Below the pieces are notes generated by a model. It did no database searches. It was not told where the DNA came from and saw only the letters and a list, made by a program, of their open reading frames with translations. A stretch of 19,401 bases of DNA from a bacterium (lineage in GTDB: Bacteria > Planctomycetota > UBA11346). Positions 7,984-15,574 of this stretch are shown here, one piece after another. Location: contig JAIFKN010000029.1 of assembly GCA_020049615.1 (NCBI GenBank), positions 1-19,401 on the forward strand, read 5' to 3'. A program made the position numbers and the translations under genes. Within the stretch, counting starts at the first letter, position 1. Each line of letters begins with the position of its first letter.

Positions 7984-9416
7984 GATGGCCTCGTCCGGTC
8001 GTCTTCGATGACCCAGGTGTCCTTCGTCCCACCCCCCTGGGAGCTGTTCACCACCAGGCTGCCGTGCTTGAGGGCCACGCGGGTCAGGGCGCCTGGGACC
8101 AGTTCGACCGTCTTGCCCGAGAGCAGGTAGGGCCGTAGATCGACATGGCGCGGGGCGATGCCGTGCTCGACGAAGGTCGGGCAGGTGGACAGCGCCAGCG
8201 TCGGCTGGGCGATGTAGCCGTCCGGCTTGTCGCGGAGCTTGTCCCGGAAGGTCTCGATCTGCTCGCGGGTTGCCGCTGGACCGACGAGCATCCCATAGCC
8301 ACCGCTGCCGTGCACCTCCTTGACCACGAGGTCGGCGAGATGCTCCAGGACGTAGCCGAGGTCGGACTTGTCGCGGCAGCGCCAGGTCGGGACGTTCGAC
8401 AGGATCGGCTCCTCGCCGAGATAGAAGCGGATCATGGTCGGGACGTGGAAGTAGGTCGCCTTGTCGTCGGCGACGCCGTTGCCGATGGCGTTCGTGACGG
8501 TGACATTGCCGGCCCGCATCGCGCGCAGCAGGCCCTTGACGCCCAGCACGCTCTCCGGCACGAAGACCTCGGGGTCGAGGAAGTCATCGTCGATGCGCCG
8601 GTAGATGACATGCACCGGGATCCGACCGGTGGTGTCCTTCATGAAGACGTGGTCGTCCTCGACGAAGAGGTCCTGGCCTTCGACCAGCTTGGCCCCCATG
8701 CGGGCTGCGAGGAAGCCATGCTCGAAATAGGCGCTGTTCAGCGCGCCTGGCGTCAGCACGACGACATTGGGGTGGTCGACCCCCTTCGGCGCGACGCTGC
8801 GCAGGGTCTCCAGCAGGAGGTCGGGATAGTGCAGCACCGGAGCGACCCGGTGGCTGCGGAACAGTTCCGGGAACAGCCGCTGCATCGCGGTCCGGTTCTC
8901 GATCATGTAGCTGACGCCGGAGGGCGTGCGCAGGTTGTCCTCCAGCACGAACCACTGGTCGGGAGAGGTCCGCACCACGTCGATGCCGGCGATGTGGCTG
9001 TGCACCCCGTGCTGGCAGGCCAGGCCGACCGCCTCCTTGAGGTAGAGCGGATTGCCGAGGATCTCCTGGGCCGGGATTTTGCCAGCGCGCAGGATCTCCT
9101 GCTTCCCGTAGACGTCCTCGAGGAACATGTTCAGCGCGCGGACGCGTTGAATGCAACCTGCGCTCAGCCGGTTCCATTCCCCGCGGCCGAGGATGCGCGG
9201 AATGACGTCGAAGGGGATGAGCCGCTCGGCCCCGCTGGTGTCGCCATAGACGGCGAAGGTGATGCCGCGCCGGCGGAACAGCCGTTCCGCCTCGTCCCGC
9301 CGCTGCGCCAGGCGCGCAGCAGGCATATCAGCCAGCCAGCGCTCCAGGGCGACGTAGATCGGCCTGACGGCTGTACCCTCGCGCATCTCGTTGAAGGCCG
9401 TCTCGCTGATGCCCAT
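7977..9416 (-). CDS. Circularly permuted type 2 ATP-grasp protein, stand-alone
   Basis: A 479-residue predicted amidoligase with an N-terminal region (RRGITFAVYGD, ERLIPFDVIPR) and the permuted ATP-grasp core. Visible blocks include VLEDNLRTPSG (158-168), VVVLTPG, YRRIDDDFLDP, the ATP-binding-type lysine and loop VVKEVHGSGGYGM (Lys366, then Gly-rich 370-375), and SSQGGGTKDTWV near 458-469. All catalytic-looking elements are intact, unlike the loop in the fused paralogue. I chose the ATG at 9414-9416 because homology starts there; an upstream in-frame start at 9461 would add 15 residues with no family resemblance. It is the first gene of the likely five-gene operon, with 156 bp of non-coding DNA upstream that includes an inverted repeat. 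Substrate unknown. Confidence 0.94.
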   Translation of the reverse strand: MGISETAFNEMREGTAVRPIYVALERWLADMPAARLAQRRDEAERLFRRRGITFAVYGDTSGAERLIPFDVIPRILGRGEWNRLSAGCIQRVRALNMFLEDVYGKQEILRAGKIPAQEILGNPLYLKEAVGLACQHGVHSHIAGIDVVRTSPDQWFVLEDNLRTPSGVSYMIENRTAMQRLFPELFRSHRVAPVLHYPDLLLETLRSVAPKGVDHPNVVVLTPGALNSAYFEHGFLAARMGAKLVEGQDLFVEDDHVFMKDTTGRIPVHVIYRRIDDDFLDPEVFVPESVLGVKGLLRAMRAGNVTVTNAIGNGVADDKATYFHVPTMIRFYLGEEPILSNVPTWRCRDKSDLGYVLEHLADLVVKEVHGSGGYGMLVGPAATREQIETFRDKLRDKPDGYIAQPTLALSTCPTFVEHGIAPRHVDLRPYLLSGKTVELVPGALTRVALKHGSLVVNSSQGGGTKDTWVIEDDRTRPSC

Positions 9417-9434
9417 GACCTGATGGTAGCACAG

Positions 9435-9457
9435 CGCAGCAGCCGGCGACTGCTGCG
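9435..9457. promoter_or_regulatory. Inverted repeat upstream of the ATP-grasp operon
   Basis: A perfect 8-bp inverted repeat (CGCAGCAG at 9435-9442 and CTGCTGCG at 9450-9457) with a 7-nt spacer lies 18 bp upstream of the chosen ATG of the ATP-grasp gene. A sequence resembling an extended -10 element (TGCTACCAT on the minus strand, about 9422-9430) lies between it and the start codon, which would give an almost leaderless transcript. The repeat could be an operator or an RNA hairpin. The rest of 9417-9572 shows no gene and no stronger promoter to my eye. Confidence 0.3.
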
Positions 9458-9572
9458 GCAAGCATCACTCCGGGAAAGACGCACAGACATGGAGCGGAAA
9501 CAGCCCCGCTTGCGCATCCCCCGTCGGGTTCCTTGCGGATCGCAACCGTCATCTGGCCAGCCATCAACTTGA

Positions 9573-10619
9573 TCAACCGGATAGGATCCGTGGCGGCACT
9601 GCCACCACCGTCACGGCCTCGCCAGTTCGGAGGCGGCGCAGGGTTTCGCGGCCGATGGCCAGGATGTCACGGGCGTCGAAGCCGACGCAGCACCAGTTGC
9701 GGGCAGGCTGAGCCTGCAACGGCGCATTGCCGTGCACCACCACGACCGGGCGCGGACCGCGCCAGGCGCGCAGCGCCGTTTGCGCCGGACCGGCCAAGTG
9801 GTCGTCAGCGAGCAGCAGGCCGTCAGGCGGGCCGTCGCGGTGGTGGAGCAGCGCCAGCAATGCGGCGGCGATGCCGTCGGCGTGCGCCAACCCGGTTTCC
9901 AGGGCCCGCTCGGGTCCTGTCGGGATGCCGGCTTCGCCGCAGGCGGCAAGGAAGCGTCGGGCCAGGCGGTGCGCCGGGTCTGGCGGGACGAGGGCCGCCA
10001 GCCGCCGACAGCCGGCGGCTCGCAACCGCGCCACCGCCAGGTCGACGAGCGCGCGGTTGTCGAGCTGCAACCGCGGCAACGGCGCGGCGATCGGATCATC
10101 GTCGATGGCGATCGCAGGCGCTCCGAGCAGTTCGACGAGGGCGCCATGCGGCCGTCCGGTGAACAGAACGCCGAGCAGGCGATGCCCGCGCGCCGCCGCG
10201 GCTACCGCCGGCCACGGCTCGAGAGTGGTCGGCGGGGCCGCTCCGGGGAACAGCCGCGACATGGAGGTGCCCAGACCGCAGTCCGCGCAGCGCTCGTCCG
10301 CGGACACTGCGCGCAAGGCGGCATAGAAGCGCGACCAGGGCGCGCGACCCTCGAGGATCGGGACGAAGGCCACACCCAGGCGTTCACGGTTGGGCGGACC
10401 AGCGGCGACCCGCGTACCGCAGCCACCGACCGCTTCGACCAGGCGGTCTGCGGCGAGGGCGGCGAGGGCGGCCTGGACGGTGCGCAGCGAAGCGCCGTGC
10501 GTCGTCGCAAGTGCGCGCCGCGAGGGCAGGCGCACACCTGGGACGAGGCTGCCGTCCGCGATCGCGCCGGCCAGCAAGGCGGCGATGGCTTCAGCACGGT
10601 GCGGCGGGCTTGCGGTCAT
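9573..10619 (-). CDS. GntR-type transcriptional regulator with LacI-like effector domain
   Basis: A 348-residue regulator. Residues of about 5-72 form a GntR winged helix-turn-helix (AIADGSLVPGVRLPSRRALATTHGAS in two parts around 19-44, then RTVQAALAALAADRLVEA), and residues 80-348 resemble a periplasmic-binding-protein/LacI-type sugar sensor (LGVAFVP at the start, LLLADDHLAGPAQTAL, VCFDAR-like GFDARDI near the end). This GntR-plus-LacI layout is common in sugar-responsive regulators. It is last in line after the fucosidase and SDR genes (45 bp gap) and immediately precedes the ATP-grasp operon, so it probably controls the fucosidase unit and just possibly the operon downstream. The ATG at 10617-10619 was chosen; a GTG at 10623-10625 is an equally possible start and adds two residues. 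Ligand unknown. Confidence 0.85.
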   Translation of the reverse strand: MTASPPHRAEAIAALLAGAIADGSLVPGVRLPSRRALATTHGASLRTVQAALAALAADRLVEAVGGCGTRVAAGPPNRERLGVAFVPILEGRAPWSRFYAALRAVSADERCADCGLGTSMSRLFPGAAPPTTLEPWPAVAAAARGHRLLGVLFTGRPHGALVELLGAPAIAIDDDPIAAPLPRLQLDNRALVDLAVARLRAAGCRRLAALVPPDPAHRLARRFLAACGEAGIPTGPERALETGLAHADGIAAALLALLHHRDGPPDGLLLADDHLAGPAQTALRAWRGPRPVVVVHGNAPLQAQPARNWCCVGFDARDILAIGRETLRRLRTGEAVTVVAVPPRILSG

Positions 10620-10664
10620 CCGCACGCATGCTCGCCCCGGATGCCGTCGGGCAATGGCGGTTGC

Positions 10665-11348
10665 TCAGTGCCACTCGTTCCCGGGAAAGCAGACCAGACG
10701 CTTGTAGGTCGAACCGGGCGGGCGCGAGAGCAGGAACGCGATCGCGTCGCAGACCTCGCCGATGGGCAGCAGGCGGTCACGCTCGCCGGGGTAGGGCGTG
10801 GTGTCCCAGAGCGGTGTGTCGATGCCGCCCGGACACAGGCTGCTCACGGTCACGTTGTGCGACTGCAGCTCCTGGCCGAGAGCCTCGGCGAAGCCGAGCA
10901 TGCCCCACTTCGAGGCGCAGTAGGCGGCCTGCCCGGCGATGCCGCGCAGTCCGGCGACCGAGACCACCTGCACGATGCGGCCCGAGCGGGCAGCGATCAT
11001 CGCCGGCAGACAGCCGCGTGTCACCGCCATGGCTCCGATCAGGTTGACCGTGACGATGCGCTCTGCGGTCACCAGGTCCTGCTCGGCGAAATTGCACCAG
11101 TCGAAGACCGCTGCGTTGCTGACCAGGGCGAGGGGCGCGCGGCCGGCCAAGGCGGCCGTCACCGCCTCGGCAGCCTCGCCAGGCCGGGCGAGGTCGGCTG
11201 CGACCCCGACGACTCCGGGCACACCGGGATCGCGCCGCGCCACGCCCAGCACGGCATGGCCGGCTGCGACGAGCCGGCTGCATAGTTCTCGGCCAACCCC
11301 GCTTGAGGCGCCGGTGACGACGACGGGACGGTCAGGGACGGGTTGCAT
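10665..11348 (-). CDS. SDR-family NAD(P)-dependent oxidoreductase
   Basis: A 227-residue classical short-chain dehydrogenase. The nucleotide-binding motif TGASSGVG is at residues 12-19, the structural SNAA (a variant of NNAG) at 77-80, Asn102 in VNLIG, and the catalytic set Ser130, Tyr143 and Lys147 (YCASK). CPGGIDTPLW near 172-181 is the usual post-catalytic PG motif. The likely reaction is oxidation or reduction of a hydroxyl/keto group; next to a fucosidase it could act on L-fucose or another released sugar, which is inference. The start at 11346-11348 is preceded by GCGAGG at suitable spacing and lies 10 bp after the fucosidase stop, so the two are co-transcribed. Longer in-frame versions simply read back into the fucosidase gene and lack family similarity. 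Confidence 0.92.
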   Translation of the reverse strand: MQPVPDRPVVVTGASSGVGRELCSRLVAAGHAVLGVARRDPGVPGVVGVAADLARPGEAAEAVTAALAGRAPLALVSNAAVFDWCNFAEQDLVTAERIVTVNLIGAMAVTRGCLPAMIAARSGRIVQVVSVAGLRGIAGQAAYCASKWGMLGFAEALGQELQSHNVTVSSLCPGGIDTPLWDTTPYPGERDRLLPIGEVCDAIAFLLSRPPGSTYKRLVCFPGNEWH

Positions 11349-11358
11349 GATGCCTCGC

Positions 11359-12585
11359 TCAGAAGTTGAGATCGGCGTGGCCGACGCCGTGGCCACGCGG
11401 CGGGCCGTCGAGACGCAGGCGGATGACGCAGCCGCATGGTCCGAGGGCGGCGTCATGCAGGCCGCCGATGACGATGCGGCCGTGCGCATCCTGGTGCAGC
11501 GTCAGGCGCCTGCCGTCGTCGAGCAGCACGGCCTCGAGCGCCCGGTTGGCGCAGCCGGCGTACACCAGTTCATCGCCAGCGCGGTTCCAGCAGTGCAGCA
11601 GCAGGGCGTCGTCATCGATCGCCGAGACCTCGCCCCATTGCACCCATCCGAGACCGGCCGGACGGCTGCGCAGCAACTCGCCGCCGACGCGCGCGAGCCA
11701 GGTTCCCGCCGTGAGGAGGATGGCCTGCTCAGCGGCGCAGATGCGGCCCTGGCCATCCGGGCTGACGTTCAGCAGCAGGTTGCCGCGCTGGTTGCGGCGC
11801 AGATGCAGCAGCCGGCGCACCACCTCGAGCGGTCGGCGGAAGCGCGTGTCTCCGGCGTTCCACGCCCAGCTGTCGTTGAGTGTCCAGTCGCTTTCGTAGG
11901 GCCGGTCGTCCTGCTCGGGCGCCCGCAGATGCAGCTCAAGGGCGTCAAAGTCGCCGGGCAGGGAGAGGCGCTGGTTGATCAGGCAGCCTGGCGCCGCCTC
12001 GCGCACAATGCGATGGAATCCGGCAGCATCCCAGTCATCAGGACCCATCGCCGGCGCAGCGCCGTCGAACCACATGATGTCGGGCGCATAGGCCATCAGT
12101 TCGCGCACCTGGGCCTGGGCGTAGGCGACCAGTTCGCGCCGGTCCGCCTCGCTGCGCCAGGCCTGCGGCCAATCCACGGCATACGGGGTCGGGTAGGCCG
12201 GATGCATCCAGTCGGCCAGGGAGAAGAACCAGCCGAGCCGCAGTCCGCGCCGCCGGAATGCCGCCGTCAGCTCGCCGACCAAGTCGCGGTGCGGCCCGCA
12301 GCGGGTCGAGCACCATCCGGTGGTAGCGCTGTCCCACAGGCAGAAGCCGTCGTGATGCTTGGCGGTGATGACGGCGTATCGCATCCCGGCCTCGACGCAC
12401 AACGCGGCCCAGGCATCGGCATCGAAACCGGTGGCGGTGAAGCCTGCCGCCGCGGCGCGGTACTCGCCGAGCGGCATGCGCTCGCGATTGAGCACCCACT
12501 CGCCGCGTCCGATGGCGCTGTAGACCCCCCAGTGGGCCATCATGCCGTAACCGGCGTCGCGGAACCAGGCGGTGCGGTCGTCCAT
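11359..12585 (-). CDS. Alpha-L-fucosidase (GH29-type)
   Basis: A 408-residue glycoside hydrolase with a TIM barrel. Characteristic GH29 motifs follow in order: WFRDAGYGMMAHWG (residues 7-20), YAVITAKHHDGFCLWDS (70-86), WFFSLADWMHP (about 119-129) and IMWFDG (170-175), in which Asp174 is the expected nucleophile. NLLLNVSPDGQG (about 269-280) ends the barrel. Candidate acid/base glutamates lie around APEQ and YESDW (about 224-233). It should release alpha-L-fucose or a related 6-deoxy/galacto-configured sugar. There is no signal peptide, so it probably acts inside the cell on imported oligosaccharides. The ATG at 12583-12585 was chosen over a GTG at 12598-12600, five codons upstream; neither has a clear ribosome-binding site. 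It heads the fucosidase-SDR-regulator group. Confidence 0.9.
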   Translation of the reverse strand: MDDRTAWFRDAGYGMMAHWGVYSAIGRGEWVLNRERMPLGEYRAAAAGFTATGFDADAWAALCVEAGMRYAVITAKHHDGFCLWDSATTGWCSTRCGPHRDLVGELTAAFRRRGLRLGWFFSLADWMHPAYPTPYAVDWPQAWRSEADRRELVAYAQAQVRELMAYAPDIMWFDGAAPAMGPDDWDAAGFHRIVREAAPGCLINQRLSLPGDFDALELHLRAPEQDDRPYESDWTLNDSWAWNAGDTRFRRPLEVVRRLLHLRRNQRGNLLLNVSPDGQGRICAAEQAILLTAGTWLARVGGELLRSRPAGLGWVQWGEVSAIDDDALLLHCWNRAGDELVYAGCANRALEAVLLDDGRRLTLHQDAHGRIVIGGLHDAALGPCGCVIRLRLDGPPRGHGVGHADLNF

Positions 12586-12690
12586 GCTGCGACGATCCAC
12601 GGCAGGCGTTACCCGGCCAGGGAAACGGGAGTGGCTGCCCCGGCGATGTCGGGCGAGTCGTGCCCGTGCGCGGGATCCGCCAGGAGCGGC

Positions 12691-13200
12691 TCAGTACCGC
12701 AGCACGGCCTGCACCGGCACATCCAGCTTCTGACGGCCGCCGAGGAAGCCCAATTCGACGAGGAAGCCGCAGCCGACCACGCTGGCGCCCTGGCGGCGGA
12801 TCAGGGTGACGGCCGCGTTGGCGGTGCCACCGGTGGCCAGCACGTCGTCGATCACCAGGATGCGGTCGCCTGGCCGGACGGCATCGATATGCATCTCGAT
12901 CGCGTCCGTGCCGTACTCCAGGCCATACGCCTGGCGTACCGCGGTCCATGGCAGCTTGCCTGGCTTCCTGGCCGGGACGAAGCCGGCGCCGAGTTCCAGC
13001 GCGACCGCCGGCGCAAAGATGAAGCCGCGGGCCTCGATGCCGACCACGGCGGTGATGCCGCGCCCGCTCCACGGCGCCGCCAGTTCGGCGATGGCCTGGG
13101 CCAGCGCGGACGGGTCGCGCAGGGCCGGTGTGATGTCCTTGAATACGATCCCCGGCTTGGGGAAGTCGGGGACGTCGCGGATGAGCGTGGAGAGATCCAT
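12691..13200 (-). CDS. apt: Adenine phosphoribosyltransferase
   Basis: A 169-residue purine salvage enzyme that makes AMP and diphosphate from adenine and PRPP in the cytoplasm. The opening [19 protein letters not shown], the base-site segment IEARGF (55-60), the flexible loop RKPGKLPW (78-85) and the PRPP-binding motif [11 protein letters not shown] (116-126) are all intact, and the length is normal. It starts 20 bp after the histidine-kinase gene and is followed by a 105-bp gap before the fucosidase, which contains a weak 5-bp stem (12650-12666) but no evident gene. The start codon fits the family; no good Shine-Dalgarno is visible. Its position after the kinase looks incidental rather than functional. 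Confidence 0.97.
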   Translation of the reverse strand: MDLSTLIRDVPDFPKPGIVFKDITPALRDPSALAQAIAELAAPWSGRGITAVVGIEARGFIFAPAVALELGAGFVPARKPGKLPWTAVRQAYGLEYGTDAIEMHIDAVRPGDRILVIDDVLATGGTANAAVTLIRRQGASVVGCGFLVELGFLGGRQKLDVPVQAVLRY

Positions 13201-13220
13201 GTTGCGGTGAGGCTTGGGCG

Positions 13221-14987
13221 TCAGGCGCCTTGCGCAAGGCCAGACGGCAGGCGGACCCGGAAGGTCGAACCCTGGCCAGGAACGGTATCCACCTCGATGC
13301 TGCCTCCATGCTGGCGGACGATGGAGTGCACCGTGGCCAGCCCAAGCCCGTTGCCCTTCCCTTCACCCTTGGTGGTGAAATACGGCTCGAACAATCGGGA
13401 CCGCACCGCTTCGCCCATGCCGCAGCCGCTGTCGGACACCGACAGTTCGACCCAATCCGCCTGCGCCCCGACGTGGATGCCCAGGCGCCCGCCTGCAGGC
13501 ATGGCGTCCCGGGCATTGGCGCACAGGTTCATGATCACCTGATGCAGGCGGTTGGGATCGGCCATCAGCTCCACCTTGCCAGGCGGTAGGTCGAGGACGA
13601 GGTCGATCCGGGCGGGAAGGCCCGCCCGGATCTGCGCCGCGACCTCCTCGGCGATGGAGCCGAGATCGATCCGCTGGCGCTGCGCCTCAGGAGGCCGGGA
13701 GGTGGCGATGAGGCGGCGCCCCAGTTCCGCTGCGCGCTCGGAGGCGTTCAGGATCTGCTCGAGATGCTCGCGGACCGCGGGATCCTCGCATCGGAGGCTC
13801 GCCAGCTCGGCATGGCCGGTGACCGCCGTGAGGACGTTGTTGAAGTCGTGCGCGACCGCTCCGGCGACCCGGCCGACCGCTTCCAGTCGCGCAGCCTCGG
13901 CCAGTCGCTGCTGCGCCTGGGCCAACTGCTCGGTCCGTTCGTCGACCCGTCGTTCGAGCTGCGTGTTGATGGCGTGCAGGTCGGTTTCCAGGCGGCGGTT
14001 GCTGGCCTGCGCATGCAGTTGGCGCAGCATCATGAGCAGGACGCTGATTCCGGCTGCGGTGCGCGTGACCGCATCCCCGGGAGCCAGGATCAGCAGGCCC
14101 CAGGTCACCAGGAGAGCCACGGCCGCCAGCACGGCGGTGGTCATGCGGGGATCCCGTGGCTCATCGGGTTGACCGCCGGATGCGGTCGCCTGGCGGGCGC
14201 CTGCCAATCCGATCAGCACCAGGCCCAGCCCCCACAGGATGCCCAGCGGGTTGCCGCTGACGTAGGTGCCGTGGAGGATCTGCACGGCGTAGATCAGATC
14301 CGCCAGGATCAGCGTGGCGGCGCCGGTGACGAGCAGCGGACCGACTCCGGCTGCCGAGCGTATGCGACCACGGAACAGCAGATCGAGGGACGCCCACAGC
14401 AGCAGCAGATCGCCCACCGGATAGGCGATGGCGAGGACCTGGGTGAAGCCGTCAGTGCCCTTTCCCGCCGCCTGTGTCGGAGCGACCAGGAGGATCCACA
14501 TGGCGGCCCCGGCGGCGTTGACGATGACGCCGACATCGAGGACCACGGCCCAGGTTCCACCGACCGGCGCCCGCTGGCGCGGGAGGGTGAGGATGCCGAT
14601 CAGCACGAGCGGGTAGGTCAGCAGGAAGAACGCATCGGCCATGGATCCCCACGGCTGCGTCCCGAGCACCGCGAGGATCAGCCAGATGACGTCAGCTATC
14701 GACCAGGAGGCGGCGCCGGCCGCCAGCAGCAGCCAGGGACCTCCGCCAGGCCGCATCACGCGAGCCGCCCACAGCAGGGCGGCACAGGCGAAGAGGCAGC
14801 GCAGAAGGCTCACCACATCGCAGGCGATCGTGTGCCATGGTTCGCCAGCGAATGGCTGCAGGGCCGCCCTCGCAACCACCAGCGCCGTCCCGATGAGGCA
14901 GGCTGCGACCCAGGGTCGAGGCGTAAGTGCGCTCACAGCAGCAGTATGAGCATCAGCAGACGGACACGCAACCCTCTGGCCGGTCAC
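13221..14987 (-). CDS. Membrane sensor histidine kinase without receiver domain
   Basis: The predicted protein has about 588 residues. About eight to nine hydrophobic segments fill residues 25-325, then a coiled-coil linker (about 326-365) leads into a HisKA domain with the phospho-acceptor His380 in [13 protein letters not shown]. The HATPase follows, with N-box [11 protein letters not shown] (487-497), DSGCGM (519-524), EPYFTTK and GNGLGLA (545-551). The HDFNN-type H-box is common in kinases that also carry a receiver, but none follows here, so a separate receiver is needed. I chose the GTG at 14985-14987, which overlaps the upstream TGA (GTGA) and has AGG close by; a GTG at 14934-14936 would shorten the protein by 17 residues. 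The longer frame reaching 15362 only reads back over the phospholipase D-like gene. Signal sensed: unknown. Confidence 0.9.
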   Translation of the reverse strand: MTGQRVACPSADAHTAAVSALTPRPWVAACLIGTALVVARAALQPFAGEPWHTIACDVVSLLRCLFACAALLWAARVMRPGGGPWLLLAAGAASWSIADVIWLILAVLGTQPWGSMADAFFLLTYPLVLIGILTLPRQRAPVGGTWAVVLDVGVIVNAAGAAMWILLVAPTQAAGKGTDGFTQVLAIAYPVGDLLLLWASLDLLFRGRIRSAAGVGPLLVTGAATLILADLIYAVQILHGTYVSGNPLGILWGLGLVLIGLAGARQATASGGQPDEPRDPRMTTAVLAAVALLVTWGLLILAPGDAVTRTAAGISVLLMMLRQLHAQASNRRLETDLHAINTQLERRVDERTEQLAQAQQRLAEAARLEAVGRVAGAVAHDFNNVLTAVTGHAELASLRCEDPAVREHLEQILNASERAAELGRRLIATSRPPEAQRQRIDLGSIAEEVAAQIRAGLPARIDLVLDLPPGKVELMADPNRLHQVIMNLCANARDAMPAGGRLGIHVGAQADWVELSVSDSGCGMGEAVRSRLFEPYFTTKGEGKGNGLGLATVHSIVRQHGGSIEVDTVPGQGSTFRVRLPSGLAQGA

Positions 14988-15574
14988 CAGCCTGGTATGT
15001 CCGCAAGCCAGCGCTCGATCGCGGCGGCCGAGTCGGCATCGTCGACCAGCCACGACAGCTCGCGGTTCCGGCTCACCGCGCTGCGCGTCCAATTGTGGCT
15101 GCCGGCCAGCACCAGCCGGCTGTCGGCGACCAGCACCTTGGCATGCGATGTGACCTCCTGCTCGTCGAGCACCGTGCGCACGCCGTGCGCGGCCAGCCAG
15201 GCGGCCGGAGCTTCGTGCTTGGCGTCCGGCTGGCCGTCCCAGTTCGCACCTCGGTCGAGGACGACGCGCACATCGACCCCGCGGATGGCGGCGGCGGCGA
15301 GGCCGTCGAGCAGGCTGCCGATCACGCCGTCGTCCGGCCGCAGCACATACATCGACATCCATAGGCGGTGCTGCGCCCCGTCGATCAGGCGGCGGGCTTC
15401 ACGGACGTAGTCCAGTTCACGATCAGGGCCGCCGAGGATCAGCTGGGGTGGCCGTCCCCGGGCGGGAGCCAGCACTCCGAGCAGCAGCACGGTGGCGGCT
15501 AACAGCAGGACCAGGGCTGCGCGACGCAGACCGGGTGGCCAGGGCTGGCCGCTGGGCTGCAACGGGAGGCTCAT
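14984..15574 (-). CDS. Phospholipase D-like protein, single HKD motif, membrane-anchored or secreted
   Basis: A 196-residue protein with an N-terminal hydrophobic segment (about residues 17-40, LRRAALVLLLAATVLLL) ending in a possible cleavage region, followed by one PLD-superfamily domain. The HKD motif is visible as SHAKVLVAD (His144, Lys146, Asp151) with downstream SHNWT (159-163), the arrangement of Nuc/PLD6-type enzymes that act as dimers with one motif per subunit. Activity could be on nucleic acid or phospholipid; the sequence does not tell them apart. The anchor places it in the periplasm or inner membrane. The ATG overlaps the stop of the GT9 gene by 4 nt (ATGA), and its own stop overlaps the kinase start (GTGA), so all three genes appear translationally coupled. 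Confidence 0.9.
   Translation of the reverse strand: MSLPLQPSGQPWPPGLRRAALVLLLAATVLLLGVLAPARGRPPQLILGGPDRELDYVREARRLIDGAQHRLWMSMYVLRPDDGVIGSLLDGLAAAAIRGVDVRVVLDRGANWDGQPDAKHEAPAAWLAAHGVRTVLDEQEVTSHAKVLVADSRLVLAGSHNWTRSAVSRNRELSWLVDDADSAAAIERWLADIPGW

Noticed and set aside
11349..11489. 47-residue extension of the SDR
   Set aside because: It reads back into the fucosidase gene; the start at 11348 has a ribosome-binding site and fits the family.
12650..12666. Terminator after apt
   Set aside because: Only a 5-bp stem with a 7-nt loop and no U-tract; too weak to list as a feature.
10939..13542. 867-codon plus-strand frame across SDR, fucosidase and apt
   Set aside because: Antisense to three well-supported genes and lacks family features.
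14988..15362. N-terminal extension of the histidine kinase
   Set aside because: The extra residues are Arg/Gly-rich and are the shifted frame of the PLD-like gene; the kinase sensor begins after it.
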